DNA of 64,000 nt, from contig NW_003314282.1 in the NCBI RefSeq assembly GCF_000143415.4, positions 577,153 through 641,152 of the forward strand, in the 5' to 3' direction. The notes under the pieces were generated by a model. That model was not told the origin of the DNA, searched no databases, and worked only from the letters and a program-made list of their open reading frames with translations. The DNA is from Selaginella moellendorffii (Eukaryota; Streptophyta; Lycopodiopsida; Selaginellales; Selaginellaceae). The position numbers and the translations under genes are program-made. The stretch's first letter is position 1, and every line of letters begins with the position of its first letter. Below are positions 21,824 through 34,042 of the stretch, piece by piece.

Positions 21824-22660
21824 TATCGCGGATGTGACTTCGGGTATCGAAAGATACTTGTCGGCCAGTCTTTACGGACACTTTTTCCTTACTGCCATGA
21901 CAGTAGAAGGTCAGTACAGTTGGATCCCTTTAGTAGCCTTTCTTGTGCTAGTGGAGTTAACTGGGCATTTCGAGTGTACTTAGACCGAACGAGCATAAGG
22001 ACGGAATTCCTACGTGCTATTAGCTAAACACACTTAGCCCGGTAAGGAGTTCCCGTCTCGTTTTGTCTTGCACTTGCTAGTGACAAAAACCCTCATGTAT
22101 TGAGATTAGTCCCTCAATATCGCTGGATGATAGCTTACCGTGTCTGCCAAACGCCCTCACTATCATGTCGTTTGTGTTAGTCTTATTTCGGTTCTAAATG
22201 CTATTTATGGAAAGTGTCTAGATTAACTCATTTGGCATATCTATGGAATGTAGAGATTGTCTTGAACACAATAGTGTTCGTTCCGTGTCCAAATTCGCAA
22301 TCTGGAAACATTTCATATTTAGTAAGTTTCGAGCTTGTCCTAAAGACTAACTCCTGGTACTAAGGGAGGCTTGGGGTGAAAGCCTAAAGTGTGTGTTCCT
22401 CAAAGGGGGGTTTGGGGGGATATGGGGGGTTCCAAATGTATAGTAGAGATAGTAGTTGGAATGCATGTCCGACCACCCGAGACATTAATTTGGCTCCTAC
22501 TAGGTTGTGTCACTCCTTGTTCTACGTCCGGCTTGGGTCTAAGCCCAAGCTCCATGCTGCTATAGTCGGTGGGGTACCCTCCTCCTCGCATTAGGCCACT
22601 GGTATGCTAAAATTGTGCCAAACTCTGTCTGACATCATTTTGCATGCAGGTGCTGGATAC
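21824..22660 (+). repeat. LTR of family A, second tandem copy, 3' end replaced
   Basis: Begins TATCGCGGATGTGACTTC directly after the previous copy and follows family A through TATGCTAAAATTGTGCCAAACTCTG. From about 22660 to 22748 the sequence no longer matches family A. The tandem LTR-LTR arrangement with no internal region between suggests unequal recombination. Confidence 0.75.
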
Positions 22661-22748
22661 GGGGAGCTGGTGCTCATGGGATTGTACCGGACCCTCGTTT
22701 CGTAACGCAACGGGCTTGGAGTTTAGCTCCAAATTCAGGTGCGCTACA

Positions 22749-22920
22749 ATGACGTATCCTCTGATACCAAATGTAGCGCATGTGGCTTTCACCCTTTATC
22801 CTATGGTATTTTACCATATAATAGGAACCTAAATCCTCCATGTGCCACGTGTCATATGCCATATGTCTAATGGACAGTGGTGCAGAACTTGAGTTTCAGG
22901 GCTTTGGGCCACTAAATGAA
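22749..22920 (-). repeat. Inverted block: primer-binding site plus end of LTR A
   Basis: Reads TCTGATACCAAA then TGTAGCGCATGTGGC on the plus strand, that is, the LTR end and PBS of family A in reverse. The flanking internal sequence (GGATCAGCGAGTACT onward) is in forward orientation. Flipping this block would restore the order LTR end - TGGTATCAGAG - internal region, so a local inversion is the simplest reading. Confidence 0.65.
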
Positions 22921-24161
22921 GGATCAGCGAGTACTATTTAATGAGATTAGGCAACTAGTCTCATTGCATACGTAGAGATGAAAATGATGATCCAAGTGGG
23001 TATACATTTGGGTGTGAAGACTTTGCAATTGTTCTTTGGGTATGGATTTGGTTACCTTGTTGTACTTTATGATGTGAGCTTGCTCTTGGGCTTATAGGAT
23101 GAATTTGAGGTATACTATTTTACACGAGTTTGAAGTTGGGCTCGTGAGTGAGGCACATTAGCAACTTGAGGTTACACTTTGAGTTGGCAGAATTAATGTT
23201 AGCCTATCGATGGTTCCATGAGTTGTTCCATGTACCGTGGGTGAAAGTAAACCTTCCTTGGGTTTGCTATGAGTGGCAAATAGGCTGGTCCATAACTATT
23301 TAGCACGGCATTAGTGGATCCTTCCTAGGTATGATTACAAGTGAATCAATCAAGACTATAGGGATTATGCTATTGGTTCAAGTAGTCATTGCCGTGCTTT
23401 CTCATAAACTTTTTTTAGATTGGACTAAAAAAAGTGCAAACACAAGCTTGAAGTTTAGTCAAAGATGAGACCGAAAAGAGAGTCATCGAGGACGAAGGAT
23501 CAAACATGTAAATCATTTTCTCTTTTTAGAGAAATAATTTGCAATGAGATGTGACTCATTGCTCGTGTTTACAGTATGCAATCAGGAGTCCTTACCTTGA
23601 TGCATGTTGGTTATGGTGGTTTTACAAGTGGTGAGTTATGGGATGGATAATGATGAAGCGCTAAACCATTTTATCTAGGCTTGCTATTGAAGACTTGGGT
23701 TGCAATGTTCAATTTTTTTTTCGAGGAACCTTGTTATTGCTCTTTGAGTAGCTTGGTGTTGGATTATTTTTAAGTTTGGTCGGATAGAGAGTAACATGAG
23801 TTTGTCCGTGTTGTGAACAAAAGTTAATGGTGTTAGGTGTTGTAAATCTCTATTGGTGGAGTGTGGCATTTATGTTGCATTTTGTTGAATCAAGTTGACA
23901 CTTGATACTCACATAAACTTTTGAAATAATGACATGGGTATTGCTTGTGGTGTTGCTTGATTGATGATCAAGACATTGTAATTTTTATATCATATCCATG
24001 TGATAATGAACAATGTGTTTATGAAGTTGCTTGGGTAAACGATGATCAACCCCAAAGTGGTTGATAGTGAAGTTAGTCTACTTGTACGAAGTAACATTGT
24101 AGTAGATTTGATTGGATTCTCAATGGTGGTCCATTATGCTAAGTTTAAATTGCTATCTTGT

Positions 24162-24355
24162 TGTAAGCAACCAAAAAGAACAACTTGAGAGACGATCCAT
24201 GGGGATCAAATATAAAGGGAAAGGGCCCATGAATAAGAGTGCACCCCTTTTTTCAATTGGTTAAGGGTCTTGGGATATTTGGAATTAAGCATATTTGGGT
24301 TTGAATAATACTAGGTTGGGTGACCTCTCAAGAAGTTCAAATTCAGGAGCTTACA
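24162..24355 (+). mobile_element. Solo LTR, family C (194 bp)
   Basis: TGTAAGCAACC...GGAGCTTACA, flanked by the 5-bp duplication CTTGT (24157-24161 and 24356-24360). It is inserted in the A2 internal region. It has the same orientation as the element-C LTRs read on the minus strand. Confidence 0.85.
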
Positions 24356-24718
24356 CTTGTGTCATTGAAGGTTTGCTTATATAATGTTTTGAAAAAGGGT
24401 TGTAGCATTTATTATATCTCATCAATTGCAACCCTCATATAAAGTGTTGAAAAATGGTTGTAGCATTTATTTGTTATAGCTCATTAGTTAATCTGTTAGT
24501 ACTTGGAGTAGATTGTTGAATGGAGAAGGTGTGTAGTTAAGGCATTGATATCGCTAGCACTTATGTTAGTGGAAGTCGCATTGTTGTTCGAGTGATGAGG
24601 AATTTTCCTTAAATCTTGATTTTCCATGTTATTTTTTTTATTAGTGTTTTGGCTTTATATTGGATCTTGAAGGTGGTTGAAAAAGAGTGTTAATGTAATA
24701 TGGATATCCAAAGATATG

Positions 24719-26454
24719 TGTAAGCTCCTAAGTTTTGGACTTCCTAGAAGGTCACTCAATCCAATACTATTCAAACTTAAGGATGCTTAACCTCAAGTAT
24801 CTCAAGACCATTAACCGATTGGAAAAGAGGGTGCACTCTTGTTCATAAGCCCTTTCCCTTTATATTTGAACCCCATAGATCATCTCTCAAATCATTCTCT
24901 TTGGTTGCTTACAATCCACCATGCTGTAAGGAACCAACTCGCTGAGGTGTCGTAGGCTAAAGGACCCCCGAAAGTATGACCAAAATGATAAAAAGTTCAT
25001 CGAATGGGACCAAGTCGAAGATCGAGTCCAAGACCGACTCTAAGATCAAGTTCGAGATAGAGTCCGGGATTGAGTCCGAGGCCGAATTGGAGACTGAGTT
25101 CGAGACCGAGTTCGAGACAGAGTTTGAGACAGAGTCCGGGATCCAAATCGGGTCCGAGACCGAGTCTGAGGTCGAGTCCGAAGTCGAGTCCGAGATCGGG
25201 TCCGAGATCGAGTCCGAGACCGAGTCTGAAGTCGGGTCCGAGATCGAGTCCGAGATTGAGTTCGAGACCGAGTCCGAGTACTAATACTAATACGGGTCAA
25301 AGGGTGAAAGCCCAAAGCGTGTGTCTCCCGGGGGGGGGGGCTGCAGGGGGTTCCAAAAGTATAGTAGGGATAGTAAGGTCCAAGAACTAGTTTTGAAGGA
25401 ACTCTCCAGTGGGGCTTCCAAACTGACTTGAGGTTGAGATTGGGACCGAGGGGCCTTGGGTGGGAGTGAGCATGGACTCGGTTGGTGCCAGAGGGGCCAT
25501 CCAAAGAAGTGCTCAAGAGCAGCTCCCACTCCCAAAAGGGAAACCGACTGCGATGCTCCCAGCTCATATGGAGTGGTGCCCCACTTAAGTACCATGCAAC
25601 TCATTAGTCCTCACCCTTCCTAGGGGCTTGGACCTTCCCTTGGGGGTAGAGGTACCCATACTAGGCCGCTAGGCCACGATGTTTCGCCCCGGCGTCCCGA
25701 AGCAAGTGTTGCACCCAAGACTTGGGATTTAGAGGGTCCCATGATCAAGTCTTGTGGTACCAAGGGATGTTAGGAACCTGGAAGCTTGGTGTGCTTGGCT
25801 ACTTGTGCTTGCGGGGAGTGTAGCCGAACCTTAAATCCAGTCTAACCCGGGGAGGGGGATTGGGAGTGATTTGGGAATCTATGGATGGATGGCTAACACT
25901 CCGTTGCTCGTGCAGTGAGTAGCTGAAACCAAGTAGGACCAAGTAGGAGCTGGTACCATAGGCGAGAACTTTGGCCAGGGAACTTAGCAAAAGCCAAGGC
26001 AGTGTTGGACGGATAGACGAGGTAAGCTGGCAAATTAGAAAGGAAAAATTTGTGGCTTACACATACTTCCCTGTAAGTTCATGCCTTCGTAAACGGAAAT
26101 TGAGAGCCATAGCTCTTCCGAGAGCCCTGCTCTCTTGACACCCTACCCCTCAGGTTGAGCCTAATCAGAGCAAACTGGACCTTCCAGATGTCAATCAACA
26201 TGTGGTGCAATTCCTCTAGTTAACCAACAGAGTCGGACCTGAGACTGCTTCGATACCAAATGTAAGCTCCTGAGTTTTGGACTTCCTAGAAGGTCACTCA
26301 GCTCAGTACTATTTAAACCCAAGGACACTTAACCCCAAATATCTTAAGACCCTTAACTGATTAAAAAAAGGGTGCACTTTTGTTCATGGGCCTTTTCTTT
26401 TTATATTTGAACTCTATAGATCGTCTTTCAAATCTTTTTCTTTGGTTACTTATA
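24719..26454 (-). mobile_element. TRIM-like LTR element, family C (1.74 kb)
   Basis: Two direct LTRs of about 195 bp (24719-24913 and 26261-26454; TGTAAGCTCC...CTTACA/CTTATA) are flanked by the 5-bp duplication ATATG (24714-24718 and 26455-26459). On the minus strand the 5' LTR is followed at once by TTTGGTATCGAAGCAG, close to the initiator-tRNA-Met primer-binding site. The 1.35 kb interior has no ORF with retroelement domains. It holds a GAGTCCGAGA-type minisatellite (25014-25285), an 11-G run and the same core block found in LTRs A and B. It is a non-autonomous element inside A2. Confidence 0.85.
25014..25285. repeat. Minisatellite, GAGTCCGAGA-type 6/12-bp units (element C)
   Basis: Long run of GA(G/C)TCCGAGA(T/C)CGAGTC-like units with unit phase 6 bp. 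It is followed by GGGTCAAAGGGTGAAAGCCC, a poly-G run (25330-25340) and TTCCAAAAGTATAGTAGGGA. The encoded Glu/Ser- or Arg/Ser/Thr-rich ORFs on both strands are products of the repeat and are not treated as genes. Confidence 0.9.
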
Positions 26455-26826
26455 ATATGGTCTTCGTGATCAAGCATTGGATGTTCATTGTGCATTTTTG
26501 CGAATGTCGGTGTTGGATATCAAAAAAATAGGCAAAGATGTTCAATGCTTAAGCATACTTTGGGTCATGGGAATTTGTGTTGGGGTGAACTTATTGTGAG
26601 ACACAAAATCCCTAGGCCCCAAAGTGGAGCCGGAAAGGGTGCCACGTGGTAGTGGCCGAAGCGAAAGCCAAAAGAGCATAACAAATTTGGACTAAAAGCT
26701 CCAACTTGGAAGGTCGAGAGTGGGAGTGAAACTCCAAACAAAGTGCTTGAGGAGCAAGCACGAGGCAACCAATAAGCAAGGCTCCAAAAAGGGACCCAAA
26801 AAGGACCAACACATGACATGTGGAAG

Positions 26827-27118
26827 TGTTCGAGATGGAGTCCGAGATGGACCCGAAGTGGAGTCCGATATGGAGTCCGAGGTGGAGTCTGAGATGGACC
26901 CGAAGTGGAGTCCGATATGGAGTCCGAGATGGACCTGAGATGGAGTCCGAGATGGACCCGAGATGGAGTCTGAGATGGAGTCTGAGATGGACCCGAGATG
27001 GAGTCCGAGATGGAACCGAGACCAAGGCCGAGACTGAGGTCGAGACCGAGACCGAGACCGAGTCCGAGTCCGAAACCGGGACCGAGACCGAGTCCGAGTT
27101 CGAGTCCAAATACTAATA
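26827..27118. repeat. Minisatellite, GATGGAGTCCGA / GATGGACCCGA units (LTR B1)
   Basis: Tandem GATGGAGTCCGA and GATGGACCCGAA units, grading into GACCGAGACCGA units at the 3' side, then TACTAATACAGGCAG and the poly-G core. All long ORFs here on both strands are by-products of a unit length divisible by 3. Confidence 0.9.
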
Positions 27119-27850
27119 CAGGCAGTTGGGTGAAAGCCCAAAGCGATCGTCCCCTAGGGGGGGGGGGGGGGGGGAGGCTTCCGGGGGTCCCAAAAGTATA
27201 GTAGGGAGAGTGTGGGGGTTGGAGCCCAGTGGAGCCAATTTGGCCAGGAAAGGCCAGTTTGGCCCAGGAAGGCCAGACCCAGTGTTGGGTGATGAACTGA
27301 CCACTGGGAAGTCCAAGACTAGAGTGAACACGGACCGACAAGCGGGGTAGCTTGGTGAAGTGTTCAAGAGCCGACTCTAGTTCCCCCGGGAGATCGACTG
27401 GCCAATACTCCCAGTCCAAGTGTGGGTGGCACTACCTACTTGGATACTAGGCGTGGCTCAACGGAACCTCGCTCTAAGCCCATGGCTAGAGCACCCAAGG
27501 GCGGAAGGCAGGGAGAGTACCCAGGTGGCTCGCGTAAGGCCACGGTGTTCTGAAATGTTGTCCCAAAGGCCCAGACTGTGGAAAGGAAGAGGAGTAGTCC
27601 TCTGGGGTAGTGACCAAGGACACAGTCGTGTGGTGAGGAAGTCCCAGAGGACAGTGGGACTTAGTAGTCAGGCCTGTGGGCCTCGATCCAGTGGCAGTGT
27701 TGGCAAACACGGCCAGGGGCAGAAAGGGACTTAGTGGGGACTGACAGAGGGATATTGGGGAAGGCTATTCCCCTTGTCGGTGGGCATCCTAAGGATGCTA
27801 AGGAGTGGATCTGAGATGACCACTCACGGATGGTTTGCCTAGTCTTGGAG

Positions 27851-27950
27851 NNNNNNNNNNNNNNNNNNNNNNNNNNNNNNNNNNNNNNNNNNNNNNNNNN
27901 NNNNNNNNNNNNNNNNNNNNNNNNNNNNNNNNNNNNNNNNNNNNNNNNNN
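27851..27950. other. Assembly gap (100 N) inside LTR B1
   Basis: Exactly 100 N, so probably a placeholder length. The flanks AGTCTTGGAG and ATACAAGTGG are separated by only 13 bp (AGCCAAGACTGTG) in the sister copy B2 at about 42011-42045. The true missing sequence may be that short. Confidence 0.9.
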
Positions 27951-27980
27951 ATACAAGTGGTATTGGACTACCAGTGTGGC

Positions 27981-29110
27981 TGTAGCGCACGTGGTTTTGA
28001 CCCTTTATCCTATGGTGATTTACCATAGGATAACACTACGAAGCGGAACCTAAACCCTCTTTGTGCCACGTGACAGATGCCACGTGTCCATGCCACGTGT
28101 CTATAGGAACCCGAGGTTCAGGGCCTTGGGCCACTGAACGAAGGAACGGTGCCAAACTCCCAAGCACGAAGCCAAGGAGTGACGGAACCGAACCACGGAG
28201 CAACTCCCAAGCGTAAAGCCCAAGGAGCGAAGGAACAGGGGCCCGGAGCGACTTGGAACAGTCCTAGAGTAACCAGCATCCCAATGCCAGGACCAGCACG
28301 CAAAACAGAGCCAAACGGAGTCTGGCGCTATTTCGGCATACCGGTGGCCTAACGCGAGGACATGGGTACTCCACCAACTAGCATGGAATGGAACTTGGGC
28401 TTAGACCCAAGCCGGACGCAGAACAAGGACAGGCACGCAAGCGGGAGCTAGACTATGCCTCAGGTTGGTCGGCCATGCCCGACCTACCCACTATCCCTAC
28501 TATACATTTGGAACCCCCCACAGCCCCCCCCCCCTTGAGGAACACACGCTTTGGGCTTTCACCCCAAGCCTCCCTTAGTATCAGGAGTTAGTCTCTGGGA
28601 CAAGCTCGAAACTTACTAAATATGGAATGTCCCTAGATTGCGAATTTGGACACGGGACAAACACCATTGTGTTCAGGACGATCTCTACATTCCGTAGATA
28701 TGCCAAATGAGCAAATCTGGACACTTTCCATAAATAGCATTTAGGACCGAAATGAGACTAACACAAAGGGCATGATAGCGAGGGTGTTTGGCAGACACGG
28801 TAAGCTATCATCTAGCGATATTGAGGGACCAATCTCAATATTGCGGGGGTTCCCAACACTAGCAAGTGCAAGTCAACGAATGAGTTTCTCTAACCAGGTC
28901 AAGTATGCTTGACAAATAGCACGTAGGAATTCCGTCCTTATGCCCATCTGGTCAAGTGCACACGCGAAGACCAGTTTCTCAACTAGCTTAGGCGGAGACT
29001 GATAACGGGCCCAGCAATACCGACCTCCTGCCATCGTGGCAGTAAGGTAAGAGTGTCCGTAAGGACTAGCCGACAGGTAACTTTCGATACCTGAAGTCAC
29101 ATTCGCGACA
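27981..29110 (-). repeat. 3' LTR of element A1
   Basis: On the minus strand it starts TGTCGCGAATGTGACTTC and ends CGTGCGCTACA. It contains the poly-G core (plus-strand C run 28524-28534) and repeated CCACGTGTC/CCACGTGAC motifs near its end (about 28047-28105). Confidence 0.9.
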
Positions 29111-29122
29111 CTCTCCCCCCCT
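29111..29122 (-). promoter_or_regulatory. Polypurine tract of element A1
   Basis: Minus-strand AGGGGGGGAGAG directly abuts the 3' LTR. This is the expected plus-strand DNA priming site, and it fixes the element's orientation. Confidence 0.8.
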
Positions 29123-32100
29123 AGGGAAGATCGACATCCTCGTCGATGCATACTCGAGTCTAGAATACCGCCAAGGAAACAACTCCAGAAAAAGTTCACG
29201 GTACTCACACTATGTGAGAAATGCACCAACTTAAATGAGTTAGGGGGCAACCTCTTTGTCTAACGCGGATGCGCTACCAGCTCAGACACCTTCCGGCCGT
29301 CGCCGACAAGGAAATGACCAACGGAGTCAGCCACCCTTGCTGCTCTGGGAGTCACCCAGCTTACAAAAGTGTGATATGCCCCTGCCCGCAGGAACATAGA
29401 GAGAGAAGCCAGAGGCCCCAACCCTCCTAAGCAAAGAAACCAAACCCGTCGGTAAGGTTTAGATAGACTACTGTAAACAGGCAGTTAGAGTTGTTTACAT
29501 GGTCACGCCCTTTTAACAGAATAAGGAACATCGACAAAGAGGCGGGTTATGTGACCAGTCGACAGTAGCTACCCCATGACTAGAGATTTCAATATGCACA
29601 CGAAGTGCCGAAGCCAGTCTGCCTATACTGGCCCAAACTCAAAGATCAATAGATGGACAATATCAAAGTCATAAACAATGATATCTTAGAGACTTAATTA
29701 TCAGTGAATAGATCTTAGATTAAAACACAAAAGTATTCCAAGAAAGTTATCATCCGATAAACTAGTAGTATAGTACAGGAACTACCAAGATCATCAAAAT
29801 TGGTAAACATAGGATTCACCATTGAACGAAATTCAATAGCAAGTATATCATCAAGTAAACTCAATGATGAAACTTAACTACCAAAGATAGCAGACAGTAA
29901 ACCAACAACTTACTAGAAATAACTTAAAGAACACAAAATATTATTGACTGACAAGCACAATGCTCGCGAATGTATCACCCGAAGGAAATAACATCCCAAT
30001 CTATCAGAACTAACTCGAGCAATAATCAACAAAACAAAATGAATGCGGTAAGACCAACAAACCCTCGTTTATGCCAACTATCACGCGAGCTAATCCAAAT
30101 AGATCCCAGGCAACAACACCAAGGAACTGAAGTTGCCTAAGTAAGTGTCAGCAACATCCTATCGATGTCTCAAACCCAAGAGACCAATCCAGAGCAAACC
30201 ACAATGAACATGTGGTATTGCGAAAAGCCAAAAGCTATCAAAGAGAACAACTAACCATCATGAAAAATCATCAATCATCCTATCAATAAAGAAATGCATA
30301 ATCATCATTGAAGAAAGAATCTACCATCCCGAAGAATAGCAAATCATTCTATACCAACAATAATCAAGCAAAACCCTTGACAAGGATAATCAACTATCTT
30401 AGATGATAGTCAATCATCACCAATGATTGCTAGATGCAAATACTAACGTTAACATCGAAGCTAATGAGCCAAAATGCCTTCCCCCAACAACTCCTAACAA
30501 ATGGAACAATGAGCATGAAAACTCAAAGAACCAAAAGCTCGAAGAAGTCTATAGCTAAGTTTTTGCTTAACAATGATCACGAGTCTCGCATGAACTAACT
30601 TCAATGCTAAAGAAGAAATCATGGTATAATCCATAATATCCTCATCAACACATCCATAAACTAAACTTCATAATGCCAAGCTAATGAAGAGCATGTCTGC
30701 ATCAATCCAAAAGCTAAGCATAACGAAGCTATGCTGGACAAGTGATCACCAAACGATCCTCCATGAATCCATCCATAGCAAGACGTAACTCACTTCATAA
30801 CAAGCACAAAAAGAATCATCAATGATTGATATATCCCAATGAAAACCCAACAAGGGACCAACATCTTCAATATCAATCACTAACTCTTCATCTTGTAAAG
30901 CTAGCATAGTCCATGACTGAATCACTTTTCAAGGAAAAGCCGAAGCTCAACCCTCTACTAAATAATCTCGTCTAGAACACAACTAACTCAAACTTGCCAC
31001 TCAGTTCATTTGAACGTCAACACAGTTGCTAACTAGCAAATGCACGAATGCTAATAACACAAAGCTATAGCCAAATCATCAACACCATCTTTATCGAGAG
31101 CAATGAAACTCAATATCAATCCTAAGGATAGATATATCATCTCACTTGAATCTCAATATCAATAATATCAATGACAAGGCATCACCTCAATGCCATCAAC
31201 ATCAGACCAAAGCTAAAAGAAAGCAAGAGTGATTCACCACTCAAAACTCTCTTGCAACCAAGCTAACCAAAGTCGAAGATACTTTAGTCAGTATCCGAGA
31301 CCAATCTCTCAACAATACTCAGTCACAGATAACACTTCCTCAAGGAGTGAATCACCACGTCCAAGACTCAATGAAATCCAACACTATGAACTAAACGCAA
31401 CCAAATGATATTAACAGAGGTAGAGTCGACATGCCAACATGGAAAACCTATGTAAGTCTAATGACACGATCCTCCACAACACCATCTGGTAAACCAAGCC
31501 CATCACTGCTAAATCATCATCGAGTGAAGCAAGTATCAGAGGTCCTCGACGAAGTCTTCACAAGACCCAAACACTAACTTTTGTCATCAAGTCATATACT
31601 TGTTCGACATGAACATAATACCCCAGGTATGAGATAAAGGTTCATGGACAAGCATAAACTAAATGACTACTCGAATCCAACTCAACCGCGATAAGCTCAC
31701 AAACATATCTAGTCAATAGCTCTGAGCATGCCTTGAAGAGGCTAGCTATGCATGATCAACACTCAGCCGAAACTAAAGTGAAGACCATGAGATGGATCTA
31801 TATCGGTACATAAACTCCTTATAGACAAAGCTATAGTACGGGTACCAACATCTCAAACTCAAACAACTAAGTTGAACATCACCATCCTCAGCCAAGGCGC
31901 AAGGCCACCAAGACCAAGTCAAGATCAGTGAGAGCTCACTACTCTCATAGAGTCTAACGAAATGCAAAGTGCAACTTGCCACTAAGCATAACGCTATAAA
32001 AGAAAGGCACAAGGGTCACCTTTCTAGAAAAGTGCAACGGCCACTTTTCTACACCAACTCTAGACTCTATCCAACTCAATTGCCTTAGCCCCAAAAGTCA

Positions 32101-34029
32101 GCATCCCTTTCGGGTCGCATCATACAAACTACCTACTAAGATCTAAGCTAACCGAAGTCAACTCCAACCCCTTCACTAGTTTGTACTGGCTTATGAAAAC
32201 GGAATGGTTTTCGAGCAAAGTGATAACAGATCAGCCATTGGAAAAGTCTAAGAAAATTTGTGGAAAATTTTCCATCCTAGAGAAAGAATGACTCTCAATC
32301 TAGGAATACAAACTTTCAAGACTCAACCAACTTCCTCCTACTAACAACTTCACATAGGTTCACCTCAACACCAATTCTCAAGACCCAATAGCATGCTTAA
32401 GCATCGAACATCTTTTTGCCCATACTTTCGACATCCAACACTGATATCCGTAAAATGCAAATGGAACATCCAAGGTTTGATCACGAAGACCACATCTTCG
32501 GATATCCATATTGCACTAACACTCTTCTTCAACCATTTTCAAGATCCAATGTGAAGCTAAAACACTAACAAGAAAAATGACATGGAAAATCAAGCTCTAA
32601 GGAAAATTCCTTATCACTCGAAGTAACAATGCCACTTCCACCAACACAAGTGCTAGTAATGTCAATGCTTCAACCTCACACCTTCTCTATCCAACAATCT
32701 ACTCCAAGTGTTAACGGATCAACTAATGAGCTATAGCAAATGCTACAACTCTTTTCCAACACCTTATAGGCCAACTTCAAAGAAACAAGGTACCAACTTA
32801 AGCTTAACATAATGGACCACTATCGAGAATCTAGTCAAAGCTACTACAATGCTACTTCGTGCAAGTAGACTAGCTTCACCATCAACCACTTTGGGGTTGA
32901 TCATTGTTTGACCAAGCAACTTTGTAAACACATTGCTCACTATCACATGGATATGATATAGAAATTACAATGATTTGATCATCAGTTGAGCAACACCACG
33001 AGCAATGCCAATGTTATTACTTCGAAGGTTTATGTGACTATCAAGTGCCAACTCGATTCGACAAAATGCAACATAAATGCCACACTCCACCGATAGAGAC
33101 TTACAACACTGAACACCACCAACTTTTGTTCACAACACAGACAAGCTCATGCCACTCACTTTCCGACCAAACTCAAAACTTAACCCAACACCAAGCTACT
33201 CAAGGAGCAATAGCAAGGTTCCCCGGAAAAGAATTGAGCATTGCAACCCAAGTCTTCCAATAGCAAATCTAGACAAAATAGTTTAGCGCTTCACCGCTAT
33301 CCATCCCATAACTCACCATTGTAAGACCACCATCTCCAAGACGCATCAAGGTAGGGAATCTTGATTGCATAATATGAACATGAGCAATGAGTCAACACCT
33401 CGTTGCAAATCATCTCTCTAAGAAGAGAAAATGATTTACATATTTGATCCTTCGTCCCCGATGACTCTCTTTTCGGTCTTATCTTTAACTAAACCTCAAG
33501 CTTGCGTTCGCACTGCCTTCAGTCCAATCCAAGAAAAGTTTATGAGAGAGCACGGCAATGACTACTTGAACCAATAGACTAATCCCTATAGTCTTGATTG
33601 ATCCATTTGTAATCATGCCTAGGAAGGATCCACTAGTGCCGTGCTAAACAGCTACGGACCAGCCTATTTACCACTCATAGCAAACTCAGGGAGGGTTTGC
33701 TTTTACCCACGGTACATGGAACAACTCATGGAACCACCGATAGGCTAACATTAATCCTGCCAACTCAAAGTGTAACCTTGAGTTGCTAATGTGCCTCACT
33801 CACGAGCCCAAGCGTAAACTCGTGCAACTGGAACAACTCAATCCCTCTTGTGAGCCCAAGCTCAAGCTCACATCATAAGGTACAACAAGTTAACAATATC
33901 CATACCCAAGGAACGTTTGCGAAGTCTTTGCACCCAAACGTGTACCCACTCGGATCATCGTTTTCATCTCTGCGTATGCAACGAGACTAGTTGCCCAATC
34001 TCATTGGATAGTACTCGCCGAGACTCATT

Positions 34030-34042
34030 CTCTGATACCAAA
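34030..34042 (-). promoter_or_regulatory. Primer-binding site of element A1
   Basis: Minus-strand TTTGGTATCAGAG immediately follows the 5' LTR end. It matches the sequence complementary to the 3' end of plant initiator tRNA-Met (TGGTATCAGAGC) in ten or more positions. Confidence 0.85.

Noticed and set aside
24976-25604. Long ORFs on both strands of 102-173 codons (Glu/Ser-rich and Arg/Ser/Thr-rich).
   Set aside because: They are produced by a minisatellite whose unit is a multiple of 3; the same happens in LTRs B1 and B2. No conserved start, domain or codon bias.
26565-27419. 284-codon minus-strand ORF and several overlapping ORFs, with similar ones at 40700-41365.
   Set aside because: Both lie wholly inside solo LTR B with its GATGGAGTCCGA array and core. 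Presence in several frames at once marks them as repeat artefacts.
29195-29300. tRNA-like phrase (minus strand GAGCTGGTAGCGCATCCGCG) in the A1 interior.
   Set aside because: The D-arm-like part is suggestive, but no pairing acceptor or T arm is found around it. Left as part of the retroelement.
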